8,279 nt of DNA from DHVE2 group archaeon (GTDB lineage Archaea; Thermoplasmatota; Thermoplasmata; Thermoplasmatales; Aciduliprofundaceae), in the NCBI GenBank assembly GCA_015520985.1, contig WAOY01000179.1, positions 1 through 8,279 of the forward strand, in the 5' to 3' direction. The position numbers and the translations under genes are program-made. Shown here piece after piece: positions 1 to 6,784 of the stretch. The number at the start of each line of letters is the position of its first letter. Within the stretch, counting starts at the first letter, position 1. Under the pieces are notes generated by a model, which ran no database searches, was not told where the DNA came from, and saw only the letters and a list, made by a program, of their open reading frames with translations.

Positions 1-454
1 CATCCAGGTCGAACACAAGATACTCCTTGCTTATCTTCACCCCATCGTTCTCGTGCAAGAGGGGCGTGGCGATGACCTTGAATGTGTGCTTGTCCTCGTC
101 CACGTAGTTGTACTTGGGCACGAGCTTGAGGGACTTCGTCGGGCACACATCGGTGCAAAGGCCGCAGAAGCAACAGCGCCCGTAGTCTATGACTGGCCTC
201 TTTGGAAGTCCCTTAGTAACGCCCTTCAGTTCAGGGATCTCCACGTAGGTGATGGCGGCGTTCATGCATATCCTGCCGCAGAAACCGCAACCTATGCACT
301 TCTCTATGTCGTTCACATGGTACCCGCGGTACCTCTCCGTCGGGAGCTCGGTACCGAGCATATCCGTGTGCTTTTCGAAGGGGATCTTGACCGTGTGCGG
401 CTTCCGGACGAGATGCACCAGCGCATGAAACGGCTTTGTAACACTTCCACCCAT
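1..454 (-). CDS. mbxN: MBX/MBS-type ferredoxin-like subunit N (NuoI/MbhN family), partial at the left edge
   Basis: This is the polyferredoxin-like electron-entry subunit. It sits on the cytoplasmic side and carries electrons from reduced ferredoxin towards subunit J. The visible 151 residues contain two complete 4Cys motifs. The first is Cx2Cx2Cx3C at C53, C56, C59 and C63 (CIGCGFCGRIC). The second is at C94, C97, C100 and C104 (CCFCGLCTDVCP). Together they predict two [4Fe-4S] clusters, as in NuoI and MbhN. The first motif is followed by Met instead of the usual Pro, and the second has an extra Cys (C95) next to its first ligand. The gene continues past position 1, so the C-terminus is not seen. 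I chose the ATG at 454 because GAGGTG (466-461) lies six bases upstream. An ATG at 460 would touch the stop of mbxL but would leave almost no spacing to that site. Family assignment is secure; the N rather than hydrogenase N name rests on the operon context. Confidence 0.9.
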   Translation of the reverse strand, partial: MGGSVTKPFHALVHLVRKPHTVKIPFEKHTDMLGTELPTERYRGYHVNDIEKCIGCGFCGRICMNAAITYVEIPELKGVTKGLPKRPVIDYGRCCFCGLCTDVCPTKSLKLVPKYNYVDEDKHTFKVIATPLLHENDGVKISKEYLVFDLD

Positions 455-459
455 TCTCA

Positions 460-1590
460 TCACCTCTCAATATCCGGCGGGCATACATCAAGGCTTATCG
501 CGGTTGGGGAAAAATCAGCGATGTTCATTCCCGGCGCGATCCTCTCGAGGACGTTTATACCGTGGGTGTACGACGGCCCTCTCACATGCACGCGAACCGG
601 CTTCTTGCCTCCGTCGCTCACGACGAAGTACCCGTACTCGCCCTTGGAACTTTCAACCCGAACGTAGGAGTATCCCGCGGGGACCTTCCACGCGAACCAC
701 TGCGGGTGCTTCAGAATAACATCCCCTTCCGGCATCTCCTTAAGGGCCTGCCTGATGATGCTTATGCTCTGCTTCATCTCCAGCAACCTTATTGCGGTGC
801 GGGTGTATATATCGCTCCCGTCCGAAAGGACCTCGTACTCACCCAGCTTCGGGTAATAGGGCACTTCAAAATCAACACTGTCGTAGGCTGCGTAGGGTTC
901 GAGTTTCCTGAAGTCCAACTGGTAGCCGGCGGCCCTCAGATTCGGCCCGGTGACACCCCACTCTATCGCCTTGTCCTTGGGGACGATGCCCACCCCCACT
1001 GCCCTGCGGATGAACACCTTGTTCCTGATGAGGAGATCCTCGTAGAGGGGCATGCGCTTCTCCAGGTAATCGAGGACCTTAGTTATGAGCTCCTTCGCAT
1101 TCTTCGGCAGGTCCCAGCGCACGCCGCCGGGCCAGATGTAGATGTGGTAAACCCTCGCTCCGGTTATCTGCTCGAATATATCCAGGATGTAATCCCTGTC
1201 GCCAACGCCCCACTGGGCGATGGTGTAAAGACCGAAGGACGCCGCAATGCCTCCGACTGTGAGGAGATGCGCGCCCAGCCTAGCAAGCTCGAGGATTATC
1301 GTGCGTATGTACTTGGCCCTCTCGGGTATCTCCCAGCCCATCAAATCCTCGACCGCCATTGAATAAGCGGCTTCGTTAACATCGGGCTCAGGCACGCAGA
1401 TGCGGCAGACGAGGGGGACGTTCTGCATCCATATCCTCTTCTCCATCAGTTTCTCAAAACCGCGGTGCAGGTAGCCCACACGGGTCTCCACCTTCTTTAT
1501 GGTGGCACCTTCCACCCAGAGGTGGTAGCTCATGTTCCCCGTGACGCCGGGATGATTTGGGCCCACGAAGAGTTCAAATTCCTTCATCAT
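460..1590 (-). CDS. mbxL: MBX/MBS large subunit L (NuoD / [NiFe]-hydrogenase large-subunit family, incomplete NiFe ligand set)
   Basis: The large subunit of the peripheral arm, which with J forms the catalytic site. Its 376 residues begin with a GPNHPG motif (10-15) typical of NuoD and group 4 hydrogenase large subunits. LVCRICVP holds C62 and C65, matching the first NiFe-binding CxxC. The C-terminus is LDVCPPDIER, which aligns with the hydrogenase DPCxxCxxR/H motif. C370 is kept but the last ligand is Asp373, so three of four NiFe cysteines remain. The His that usually follows the first CxxC by four residues is Pro69. The protein stops at the Arg that marks the maturation cleavage point in hydrogenases, so there is no C-terminal peptide to remove. 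I infer that no NiFe centre is built and that this is the sulfane sulfur reductase (MBS) type. It overlaps mbxK by four bases (ATGA). A second ATG at 1587 is an equally possible start. NuoD proper is less likely because NuoD lacks these Cys. Confidence 0.92.
   Translation of the reverse strand: MMKEFELFVGPNHPGVTGNMSYHLWVEGATIKKVETRVGYLHRGFEKLMEKRIWMQNVPLVCRICVPEPDVNEAAYSMAVEDLMGWEIPERAKYIRTIILELARLGAHLLTVGGIAASFGLYTIAQWGVGDRDYILDIFEQITGARVYHIYIWPGGVRWDLPKNAKELITKVLDYLEKRMPLYEDLLIRNKVFIRRAVGVGIVPKDKAIEWGVTGPNLRAAGYQLDFRKLEPYAAYDSVDFEVPYYPKLGEYEVLSDGSDIYTRTAIRLLEMKQSISIIRQALKEMPEGDVILKHPQWFAWKVPAGYSYVRVESSKGEYGYFVVSDGGKKPVRVHVRGPSYTHGINVLERIAPGMNIADFSPTAISLDVCPPDIER
461..466 (-). promoter_or_regulatory. 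Ribosome-binding site deciding the mbxN start
   Basis: GAGGTG on the minus strand lies inside the last codons and stop of mbxL. It is six bases from the ATG at 454 but abuts the ATG at 460, so it supports the downstream start. This is spacing evidence only. Confidence 0.6.
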
Positions 1591-2045
1591 TCTTCCTTCA
1601 CCTCGGGGATCTTATAGTAGAAGTCCTTGACGAACTTCTCGGTGTCGAAGTCCTTACGCATCGGGGGCATGTGGGGCCAGCCCTCCAGGATGAACTCGCC
1701 GAGGCGCGGGTTGCCTATGAAGTCAACTCCGAACATCTCGTGTATCTCCCTCTCATATGTTTCAATCTGCGGGAACAAATCGCGGAGGGTTACCATGCTC
1801 CCGCCGTCCCTCGGGATGCGCGTTGATATCATCACATGCTCCCTGTACTCGTAGGACCACATGTGGTAGACGAGCTCGAACTGCCCATCGTTTATCCAGT
1901 CGATGCAGGAGAGCATGACGAAGTGGTCGTATCCGTTATCCTTGAGCTTCTTAACGATCTCCCCGACCTTCTCCGGCTCAACCTCTATCCTGATGCGCCC
2001 TTTCCTAATCTCCTGCGCATCCGGAAAGAGCTCCTTCGCCATCAT
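1587..2045 (-). CDS. mbxK: MBX/MBS subunit K (NuoC, 30-kDa complex I subunit family)
   Basis: A structural subunit of the peripheral arm that holds together the B-like (J) and D-like (L) subunits. It has 152 residues, with no cysteine cluster motif and no membrane segment. The family signature lies at residues 97-134. It reads YEREIHEMFGVDFIGNPRL, then a spacer, then GWPHMPPMRKDFD, and corresponds to the NuoC pattern ERExxDxFGxxFxGHPxL...PLRKDF. It is a separate gene here, as in MBH and MBX, rather than being fused to the D-like subunit as in E. coli complex I. It starts four bases inside the end of mbxJ (ATGA overlap), with AAGGAGG about ten bases upstream. A second ATG follows immediately at 2042 and cannot be excluded as the start. 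Confidence 0.92.
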   Translation of the reverse strand: MMAKELFPDAQEIRKGRIRIEVEPEKVGEIVKKLKDNGYDHFVMLSCIDWINDGQFELVYHMWSYEYREHVMISTRIPRDGGSMVTLRDLFPQIETYEREIHEMFGVDFIGNPRLGEFILEGWPHMPPMRKDFDTEKFVKDFYYKIPEVKEE

Positions 2046-2590
2046 TTGGCATCATCCTCCTTGATGTCCTGGACCTCGTCCAGGCGGTAGGAGAAGGCCA
2101 TCCTCTGGTTCCTCTTGTACTGATCGTAATACTTGTGGTACTTCTTCCAGCCGATGGCCTCACCCTTCTCGATCATTTCCATCAGTTTCAGGAACGCGTC
2201 CATTATGGCCTCGGGCCTTGGCATGCACCCGGCTATGTAGAGATCCACGGGTATGTACTTGCTCAGGTCCTTTATTGTGTTGTAGGAGTCCCAGTACATG
2301 CCGCCGTTTATCGTGCAGGATCCGAAACCGATCACGTACTTTGGATCGCGCATCTGCTCGTAGACCTGCACAACGCGCTTGAGGGTTTTTATCGAAAGGT
2401 ACCCCGTTATTAAGAGAACATCAGCCTGGCGCGGAGTGGCCATGGGCGCTATGCCGAAGCGCTCCATGTCGTAGCGCGAGGTCATAACGGGGGGCATCTC
2501 CATCGCACCGCAGCCGGTGCAGAAGTGCACCATCCACAGCGACTTCTTGCTAACCAACCTTGAAACTTTCTTCCAGTCATCGTTTCTCAT
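2042..2590 (-). CDS. mbxJ: MBX/MBS small Fe-S subunit J (NuoB / hydrogenase small-subunit family)
   Basis: Carries the Fe-S cluster closest to the catalytic site in L and passes electrons from N to it. In its 182 residues the four cysteines expected of the family are visible: C24 and C27 (HFCTGCGAMEMPP), C92 (GFGSCTINGG) and C122 (YIAGCMPRPEA). The last motif matches NuoB PGCPPRPE closely. The first motif has neither the tandem CC of complex I nor the CxxCD-x-E of hydrogenases. It reads C-x2-C-G-x2-E, with the glutamate one residue further from the second Cys, and I recall this form from archaeal MBX-like proteins. There is no signal peptide, so it acts in the cytoplasm at the membrane surface. 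The C-terminal 45 residues are rich in Lys and Tyr. The start overlaps the stop of mbxM by four bases, with GGGGGTGA just upstream. Confidence 0.93.
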   Translation of the reverse strand: MRNDDWKKVSRLVSKKSLWMVHFCTGCGAMEMPPVMTSRYDMERFGIAPMATPRQADVLLITGYLSIKTLKRVVQVYEQMRDPKYVIGFGSCTINGGMYWDSYNTIKDLSKYIPVDLYIAGCMPRPEAIMDAFLKLMEMIEKGEAIGWKKYHKYYDQYKRNQRMAFSYRLDEVQDIKEDDAK

Positions 2591-3549
2591 ATGCTCACCC
2601 CCGCGAACACCCAGATCAGGATCAGGAGCGCGGCCAGGGCGTCGTACTTCCAGTAGAATTTAAGGGCCTGCTCGATCCTGAAACGCGGGAACACCGCGTT
2701 GATCAGCAAGGCCAGGAAGAACACGAGGGTTATAAGGGCGAACCACACCAGGAAGTTCACCACGTAGGCGATCCATCCGTACTGCGACACGCTGAGCACG
2801 ACCCCGCCACCCAGGAAGAGATCCACGAACAGAGTGGTCTCAACGACTATGGCCATCATCTTGTAGAGCATCAACGCGCCCAGGTGCTTGCCGCCGAACT
2901 CCACCATTGGACCGGATGCGATTTCATGCGGGGCTATGGCTATATCGAAGGGCTTCTCCATGAGCATGCCCTGCAGTGCCATGTCCACGATAATCGCACC
3001 TATGAAGAACACGGGCACGAATATGGCCCAGTGCATCCCGGACTGCATCTGCACCAGGGTTGCAAGGGAGGTGGTGTTGTAGTGAATCATCATCGCCACG
3101 ACCACCATCACCAGGGGAAGTTCGTAGGCGAGCATGAGTATGAGGGCCCTCATAATGCCCACGGCTGCGTTGGGATTTCCGCTCGCCCCGGCACCCAGCG
3201 CGAAGCCCAGCGCTGGAATCGCCAGGAGGTACAGGATGAGGAAGATATCGCCCTCGGTGCTGAGGAGCGTGAAGCCCGCTACTGGGAGGAAGAGGAAAGC
3301 AAGCGTTATGCCCGCGACAGAGAACAGCGCGGCCAGGTCGAATATCCATCCGTGCGATATATTCGTCTTCTTCGCGAAGAGCTTGAACACGTCGATGTAT
3401 CCCTGGTATATCGGAGGCCCGATTCTGTTGTGTATCCTCGCAGTCACTTTCCTGGCGAATCCGTTGAAGAACATCCCTATGGCGAAGCCCAGGGTCACCA
3501 TGCCGGCGAGGAGCAGTATCTGCTCACCAAGAGCGATCAGGTCTACCAT
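2587..3549 (-). CDS. mbxM: MBX/MBS membrane anchor subunit M (NuoH / complex I subunit 1 family)
   Basis: The integral membrane protein on which the peripheral arm docks. In this superfamily it couples the redox reaction to ion movement. From the ATG at 3549 it has 320 residues and about eight hydrophobic segments. Conserved cytoplasmic loop motifs are visible: RIHNRIGPPIYQG (38-50) followed by FKLFAKK, then AYELP (141-145), EKPFDIAIAPHE plus GPMVEFGG (198-220), and FPRFRIEQ (287-294). These match the NuoH motifs RxGPxxxG, SYExP, RxPFDLPExE and PRxRxDQ. Acidic residues at E143, E198, D202, E209 and E217 are candidates for the charged coupling channel. The open frame extends about 95 codons further upstream into mbxH', but that part is soluble, Arg/Gly-rich sequence out of character for the family. 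The chosen ATG overlaps the mbxH' stop by seven bases, has GGTGG upstream and gives the normal family length. Confidence 0.93.
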   Translation of the reverse strand: MVDLIALGEQILLLAGMVTLGFAIGMFFNGFARKVTARIHNRIGPPIYQGYIDVFKLFAKKTNISHGWIFDLAALFSVAGITLAFLFLPVAGFTLLSTEGDIFLILYLLAIPALGFALGAGASGNPNAAVGIMRALILMLAYELPLVMVVVAMMIHYNTTSLATLVQMQSGMHWAIFVPVFFIGAIIVDMALQGMLMEKPFDIAIAPHEIASGPMVEFGGKHLGALMLYKMMAIVVETTLFVDLFLGGGVVLSVSQYGWIAYVVNFLVWFALITLVFFLALLINAVFPRFRIEQALKFYWKYDALAALLILIWVFAGVSI

Positions 3550-5396
3550 AGCAACCACCACCCTACGAGGATGAGGAAGAACAGTAGGATGTATATGGAA
3601 TAGTCCTGCGTGAGGCCCGTGTAGAGCCGCCTCGCCCCGTTGCCCAGAAACTCCGCTGCCGCGAGAATTATCTCCCAAGCCCGCTCGGCACCCCTGCGGA
3701 ACACCGGGCCGAAGACGTCCTCGAAGGGCTCGTAGTAATTTGAGGCGGCGTGCATGGAGATGTACTCGTAGAGCTCCGGAGGCTCCCCGGCCAGGTAGTT
3801 GTCCTCGTGGGGAACCACCTCCTGGGGCTTCCACTTGTACAGGATCAGAGACACAAGGAGTGCACCCATGAGGGCGAATATGACCGCAAGGGTGTTGTAG
3901 GCGGCGAGGTTCGTGGTTATCACGTACGGCGTGTGGGGTATGGGCTGCATTCCGTACTCCGAGAGTATCGGAGCAGCGAGGTCAGCGACCCAGCCGGGGA
4001 ATATGAGGAATATAACGAGGGGTAGCACGAGGAGCCACATGGCGACGAGCTGGGATATGGGCGCCTCCTTCACGTCGTACCTGGGCTCTCCCAGGAACAC
4101 ACCGTAGAGGATCTTGTACGCGTAGAGGAACGCGCCAACGCCCGCTATTAGCATTATAGGTGTGACGAACAGGAACTTCTTCTCTATCGCCGCTTCGTAA
4201 AGCAGCCACTTGGCGGCGAAACCGCTCGTTATGGGAATCGCGGCGAGGGCAAATATCGCAAACAGGGCTGCGAGGAAGGTGAAGGGCATCCTGTAACCCA
4301 GGCCGCCGAGTTCGCTGATCTTCCACTTACCCGTGCGATAGTACACCGCGCCTGCGGCGAGGAAAAGTACCGCCTTGAAGAAGGTGTGGTTCAGCGCCTG
4401 GAACAGCGCACCCGTGAGGGCTAGGGGAGTGCCAATACCTATACCAATCGCAATGTACCCCAATTGTCCCACAGAGGAATACGCCAGCAGTTTGCGCAGA
4501 TCGTCCTGCATCACCGCGAGCACCGTGCCGGCGAAGGCGGTGAAGGCGCCTATGACTGCGAGGGCGTAGCCGAAGTAGGACACGTCGCGGAAGGTGCCCC
4601 ACGAGGAGAGGAGAGAAAGCCCGGCGATGCCGTACATGAAGAGGAGCATACCGAAGTAGCCCAGCTTGCTCAGGCCTCCGGAGAGGAAGGCGACGAAGGG
4701 CTCCTCGCTCCTGGAATAGACATGCGGGGCCCAGACGTGCAGGGGCATCAATGCGCCCTTAACAGCCAGACCCGCGACGATCATGGAGAGAGCAACTAGG
4801 GTGGTGAGGGACGTGTCCAGGTGCATGTCCCCGAAGAGGAATGTCCCCGTCTTGAAGTAGAGCATCATGAAACCGAAGAGGAGGAGCATCGCCGAAAGGG
4901 AGCCGAAGGACAGATAGCTCACTATTGCCCTCCTGTCACCACCGCGGAGAACCATTGCGAGAATGCTCCAGGACATGATCTCCCAGAACAGGAAGAAGGT
5001 GAGCGCGTCCCTGGCAAGAAGCACGCCGAATGAGCCGAGCATGGTGAGGAGCATCCCCGCATAGAACCCGCCGGCGCGGTTCCTGACGAAGGAACTGGCA
5101 AAGAGCAGTGCGAGGGGAAAGCTCGTGGCCAGTAGCAGCAGGAAGAACCAGCCAAGAGGGGTTATAGCGAGGTTCAGGGTGCCCGGGCCGAGGTTGTAAA
5201 CTAGCGAACTCTCGAATTCCAGCGGGGCGAGGAAGGATGGCAGCGATATACCCATAATCCCCGCCCAGGAAGTGAGGGCGAAGAGTGGGAGCAACGAGGC
5301 AATTATCGCCACCGCGGCGGCGATGCGGGGATACCTGTCGAGGGCAAGCACCACTATTACCGCAAGGAGCATCACGCCGAATGCTTCCAGTATCAT
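3543..5396 (-). CDS. mbxH': MBX/MBS second antiporter-like subunit H' (MrpD/NuoL family) with MbhI-like C-terminal extension
   Basis: A large proton-conducting transporter-family membrane protein of 617 residues with about 14 or more hydrophobic segments. The charged residues that form the ion path in NuoL/M/N and MrpD are all present: E139 (FLFWEIMSW), K213 (LAVKGALMPLHVW), K244 (LSKLGYF) and K341 (LNHTFFKAVLFL). The motif DDLRKLLAYSSVGQLGYI (298-315) is also present. After the antiporter core, a hydrophilic stretch from about residue 529 (with GEPPELYEYI and YYEPFEDVFGPVF) leads to an amphipathic region and a final hydrophobic helix. I compare this to the lateral-helix extension of NuoL and to the stand-alone MbhI of MBH, which has no gene here. 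A GTG at 5399 also opens this frame. I prefer ATG 5396 because GGAGGTGG (5410-5403) lies six bases before it, and the overlap with the mbxH stop is then a single base. Confidence 0.93.
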   Translation of the reverse strand: MILEAFGVMLLAVIVVLALDRYPRIAAAVAIIASLLPLFALTSWAGIMGISLPSFLAPLEFESSLVYNLGPGTLNLAITPLGWFFLLLLATSFPLALLFASSFVRNRAGGFYAGMLLTMLGSFGVLLARDALTFFLFWEIMSWSILAMVLRGGDRRAIVSYLSFGSLSAMLLLFGFMMLYFKTGTFLFGDMHLDTSLTTLVALSMIVAGLAVKGALMPLHVWAPHVYSRSEEPFVAFLSGGLSKLGYFGMLLFMYGIAGLSLLSSWGTFRDVSYFGYALAVIGAFTAFAGTVLAVMQDDLRKLLAYSSVGQLGYIAIGIGIGTPLALTGALFQALNHTFFKAVLFLAAGAVYYRTGKWKISELGGLGYRMPFTFLAALFAIFALAAIPITSGFAAKWLLYEAAIEKKFLFVTPIMLIAGVGAFLYAYKILYGVFLGEPRYDVKEAPISQLVAMWLLVLPLVIFLIFPGWVADLAAPILSEYGMQPIPHTPYVITTNLAAYNTLAVIFALMGALLVSLILYKWKPQEVVPHEDNYLAGEPPELYEYISMHAASNYYEPFEDVFGPVFRRGAERAWEIILAAAEFLGNGARRLYTGLTQDYSIYILLFFLILVGWWLLW

Positions 5397-6784
5397 CACG
5401 GACCACCTCCAAGGAGGGATGCCGCGGCCCTAACCGCGGGGTCGTAGAGGTAATTGGGGAATATGCCCACGAGTATAAGGAGCGAGGCGAGGATTATTAT
5501 CGCCGCCGTCTCACTGCGACTTAGCTTCCTCTTCTCACCGCCGGTGCCACGGTGAAGGAACCTCGCATAGTAGACCGATTCCACGATGGCCGTCAGGATT
5601 ATCACGAGCATTATCAACCACGCACCCTGGCTGGCGAGATCCTTCATCAGGTACCACTTGCCCCAGAACCCGGGGAACGGCGGCATACCTATTATGGAAA
5701 GAATTCCAATGAACATAGGCGCCGCAATTAGGGGATTTCTCAGGGTGCCCCGCGCGTAATCCCTGACGCCGAGGAAGAGCAGGGACTTGGCGAGGGCATG
5801 GCCCACCATCAGGAATATCGCGGCTATCAGAGCAGTTTCGCTGTGCAGGGACAGCGCTATGAGGATCAGACCCATCTGCCCTATTGAGGAGTAGGCGAGC
5901 ATCCTCTTGGGGTCCTCCTGCATCAGCGCTGCAAGTTCCCCGATGATGAGGGTGAACACGCCCAGCAGCAGGGCGAGCTGCCACCCGGAAAGTATCGGCA
6001 GTAAGGTGAATATGAGCCTGGCAATCGCATATATGCCCGCCTTCGACGGTCCAAGGGAGAAAAAGGACGCGACGCGGTTGCTCGCCCCCTGGTATGCGTC
6101 GGGCACCCACCCATTCAGCGGGAATATCTCCGCCTCCACACCTATACCGATTATCAGGAAAATGAAGGACATCAGCCTTGCGGTGGGGGGCATGGTGTCT
6201 ATGCGCAGGGCGATGTCGTAGAAGTTCAGGGTCTTCAGGTACCCGTATATGGTGGCGATGCCCAGCAGTATGAAAGCGGACCCAATGGATCCCAGCACGA
6301 TGTACTTGAATGCACCTTCAAACGACTCCTTCGTGCGCATGGATGCCACGAGACCGTAGGAGCCGACGGCGGTTATTTCGAAGAACACGAACATGTTGAA
6401 CAGGTCACCCGTGATCACGATGCCCGTGGAGGAGGCTGTGACGAGCATGTAGAGCATGGAGAACTTCACAGAGTTCTCCGCCTCGCCGAAGTAGGTGAGG
6501 TAAACGATGGTCGACAGAGTATTTATTAGAAGTGCGAGTATCGCTCCTATCGGCCCGACGGCGAGCAGAATACCTATCGGGGGATAGAACCCGGAGAGTT
6601 GCTCGTAAACCACACCATTCTGCATAACGTTTGCGAAGAGCAGATATGAGAGGGTGGCGTTCAAGATCAGAACGAGGAGCGTGTAAACCTTGACTGCCTT
6701 CCTGGACCACATGTTGACCAGGGGCGCAAAGAACGCAAACAGGAGAGGCAGAGCTATGAGGAGAACAGGAGGGACGCTCACCAT
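5396..6784 (-). CDS. mbxH: MBX/MBS first antiporter-like subunit H (MrpD family)
   Basis: A proton-conducting transporter-family membrane protein of 462 residues, the usual length for MrpD/MbhH, with about 14 hydrophobic segments. Core features seen are E136 (MFVFFEITAVGSYGL), K248 (LGPSKAGIYAIARL), the motif EDPKRMLAYSSIGQMG (290-305) and K333 (GHALAKSLLFLG). At the position of the broken-helix lysine of NuoL/M/N and H' this protein has Glu217, in GVEAEIFPLNGWVPDAYQ. I recall GVEAE from other archaeal MrpD/MbhH proteins, so this looks like a subfamily trait rather than damage. The probable role is the ion-translocating channel of the Mrp-like module, next to subunits G and F. It overlaps the end of mbxG by seven bases, with AAGGAGGGGG upstream of the ATG. 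It is clearly distinct in length and residue set from the neighbouring H'. Confidence 0.93.
   Translation of the reverse strand: MVSVPPVLLIALPLLFAFFAPLVNMWSRKAVKVYTLLVLILNATLSYLLFANVMQNGVVYEQLSGFYPPIGILLAVGPIGAILALLINTLSTIVYLTYFGEAENSVKFSMLYMLVTASSTGIVITGDLFNMFVFFEITAVGSYGLVASMRTKESFEGAFKYIVLGSIGSAFILLGIATIYGYLKTLNFYDIALRIDTMPPTARLMSFIFLIIGIGVEAEIFPLNGWVPDAYQGASNRVASFFSLGPSKAGIYAIARLIFTLLPILSGWQLALLLGVFTLIIGELAALMQEDPKRMLAYSSIGQMGLILIALSLHSETALIAAIFLMVGHALAKSLLFLGVRDYARGTLRNPLIAAPMFIGILSIIGMPPFPGFWGKWYLMKDLASQGAWLIMLVIILTAIVESVYYARFLHRGTGGEKRKLSRSETAAIIILASLLILVGIFPNYLYDPAVRAAASLLGGGP
5403..5410 (-). promoter_or_regulatory. Ribosome-binding site deciding the mbxH' start
   Basis: GGAGGTGG on the minus strand lies in the Gly-Gly-Gly codons at the end of mbxH. 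It is six bases from ATG 5396 and three from GTG 5399, which favours the ATG. The glycine-rich end of the H protein doubles as the translation signal for H'. Confidence 0.65.

Noticed and set aside
53..667. Plus-strand open frame (204 codons) across the mbxN/mbxL junction
   Set aside because: It runs antisense across two clear Fe-S/large-subunit genes and has no domain of its own.
562..1362. Plus-strand open frame (266 codons) opposite mbxL
   Set aside because: Antisense shadow of mbxL. It shows no family motif and no convincing ribosome-binding site.
460..1590. Annotation of L as a functional [NiFe] hydrogenase large subunit (MBH)
   Set aside because: The fourth NiFe cysteine is Asp373, the maturation peptide is absent, and the operon has two H-type subunits and no mbhI.
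2560..3603. Long open frame on the plus strand (347 codons) opposite mbxM
   Set aside because: It is exactly antisense to the well-supported NuoH-like gene. Its product is a His/Glu/Gly/Tyr-rich sequence with no recognisable domain, as expected from the complement of GC-rich membrane-protein codons.
3550..3834. Upstream extension of the mbxM frame into mbxH'
   Set aside because: The added N-terminus is Gly/Arg-rich and soluble, lies wholly over coding sequence for the conserved H' C-terminus, and would make the protein far longer than NuoH/MbhM. The ATG at 3549 fits the family.
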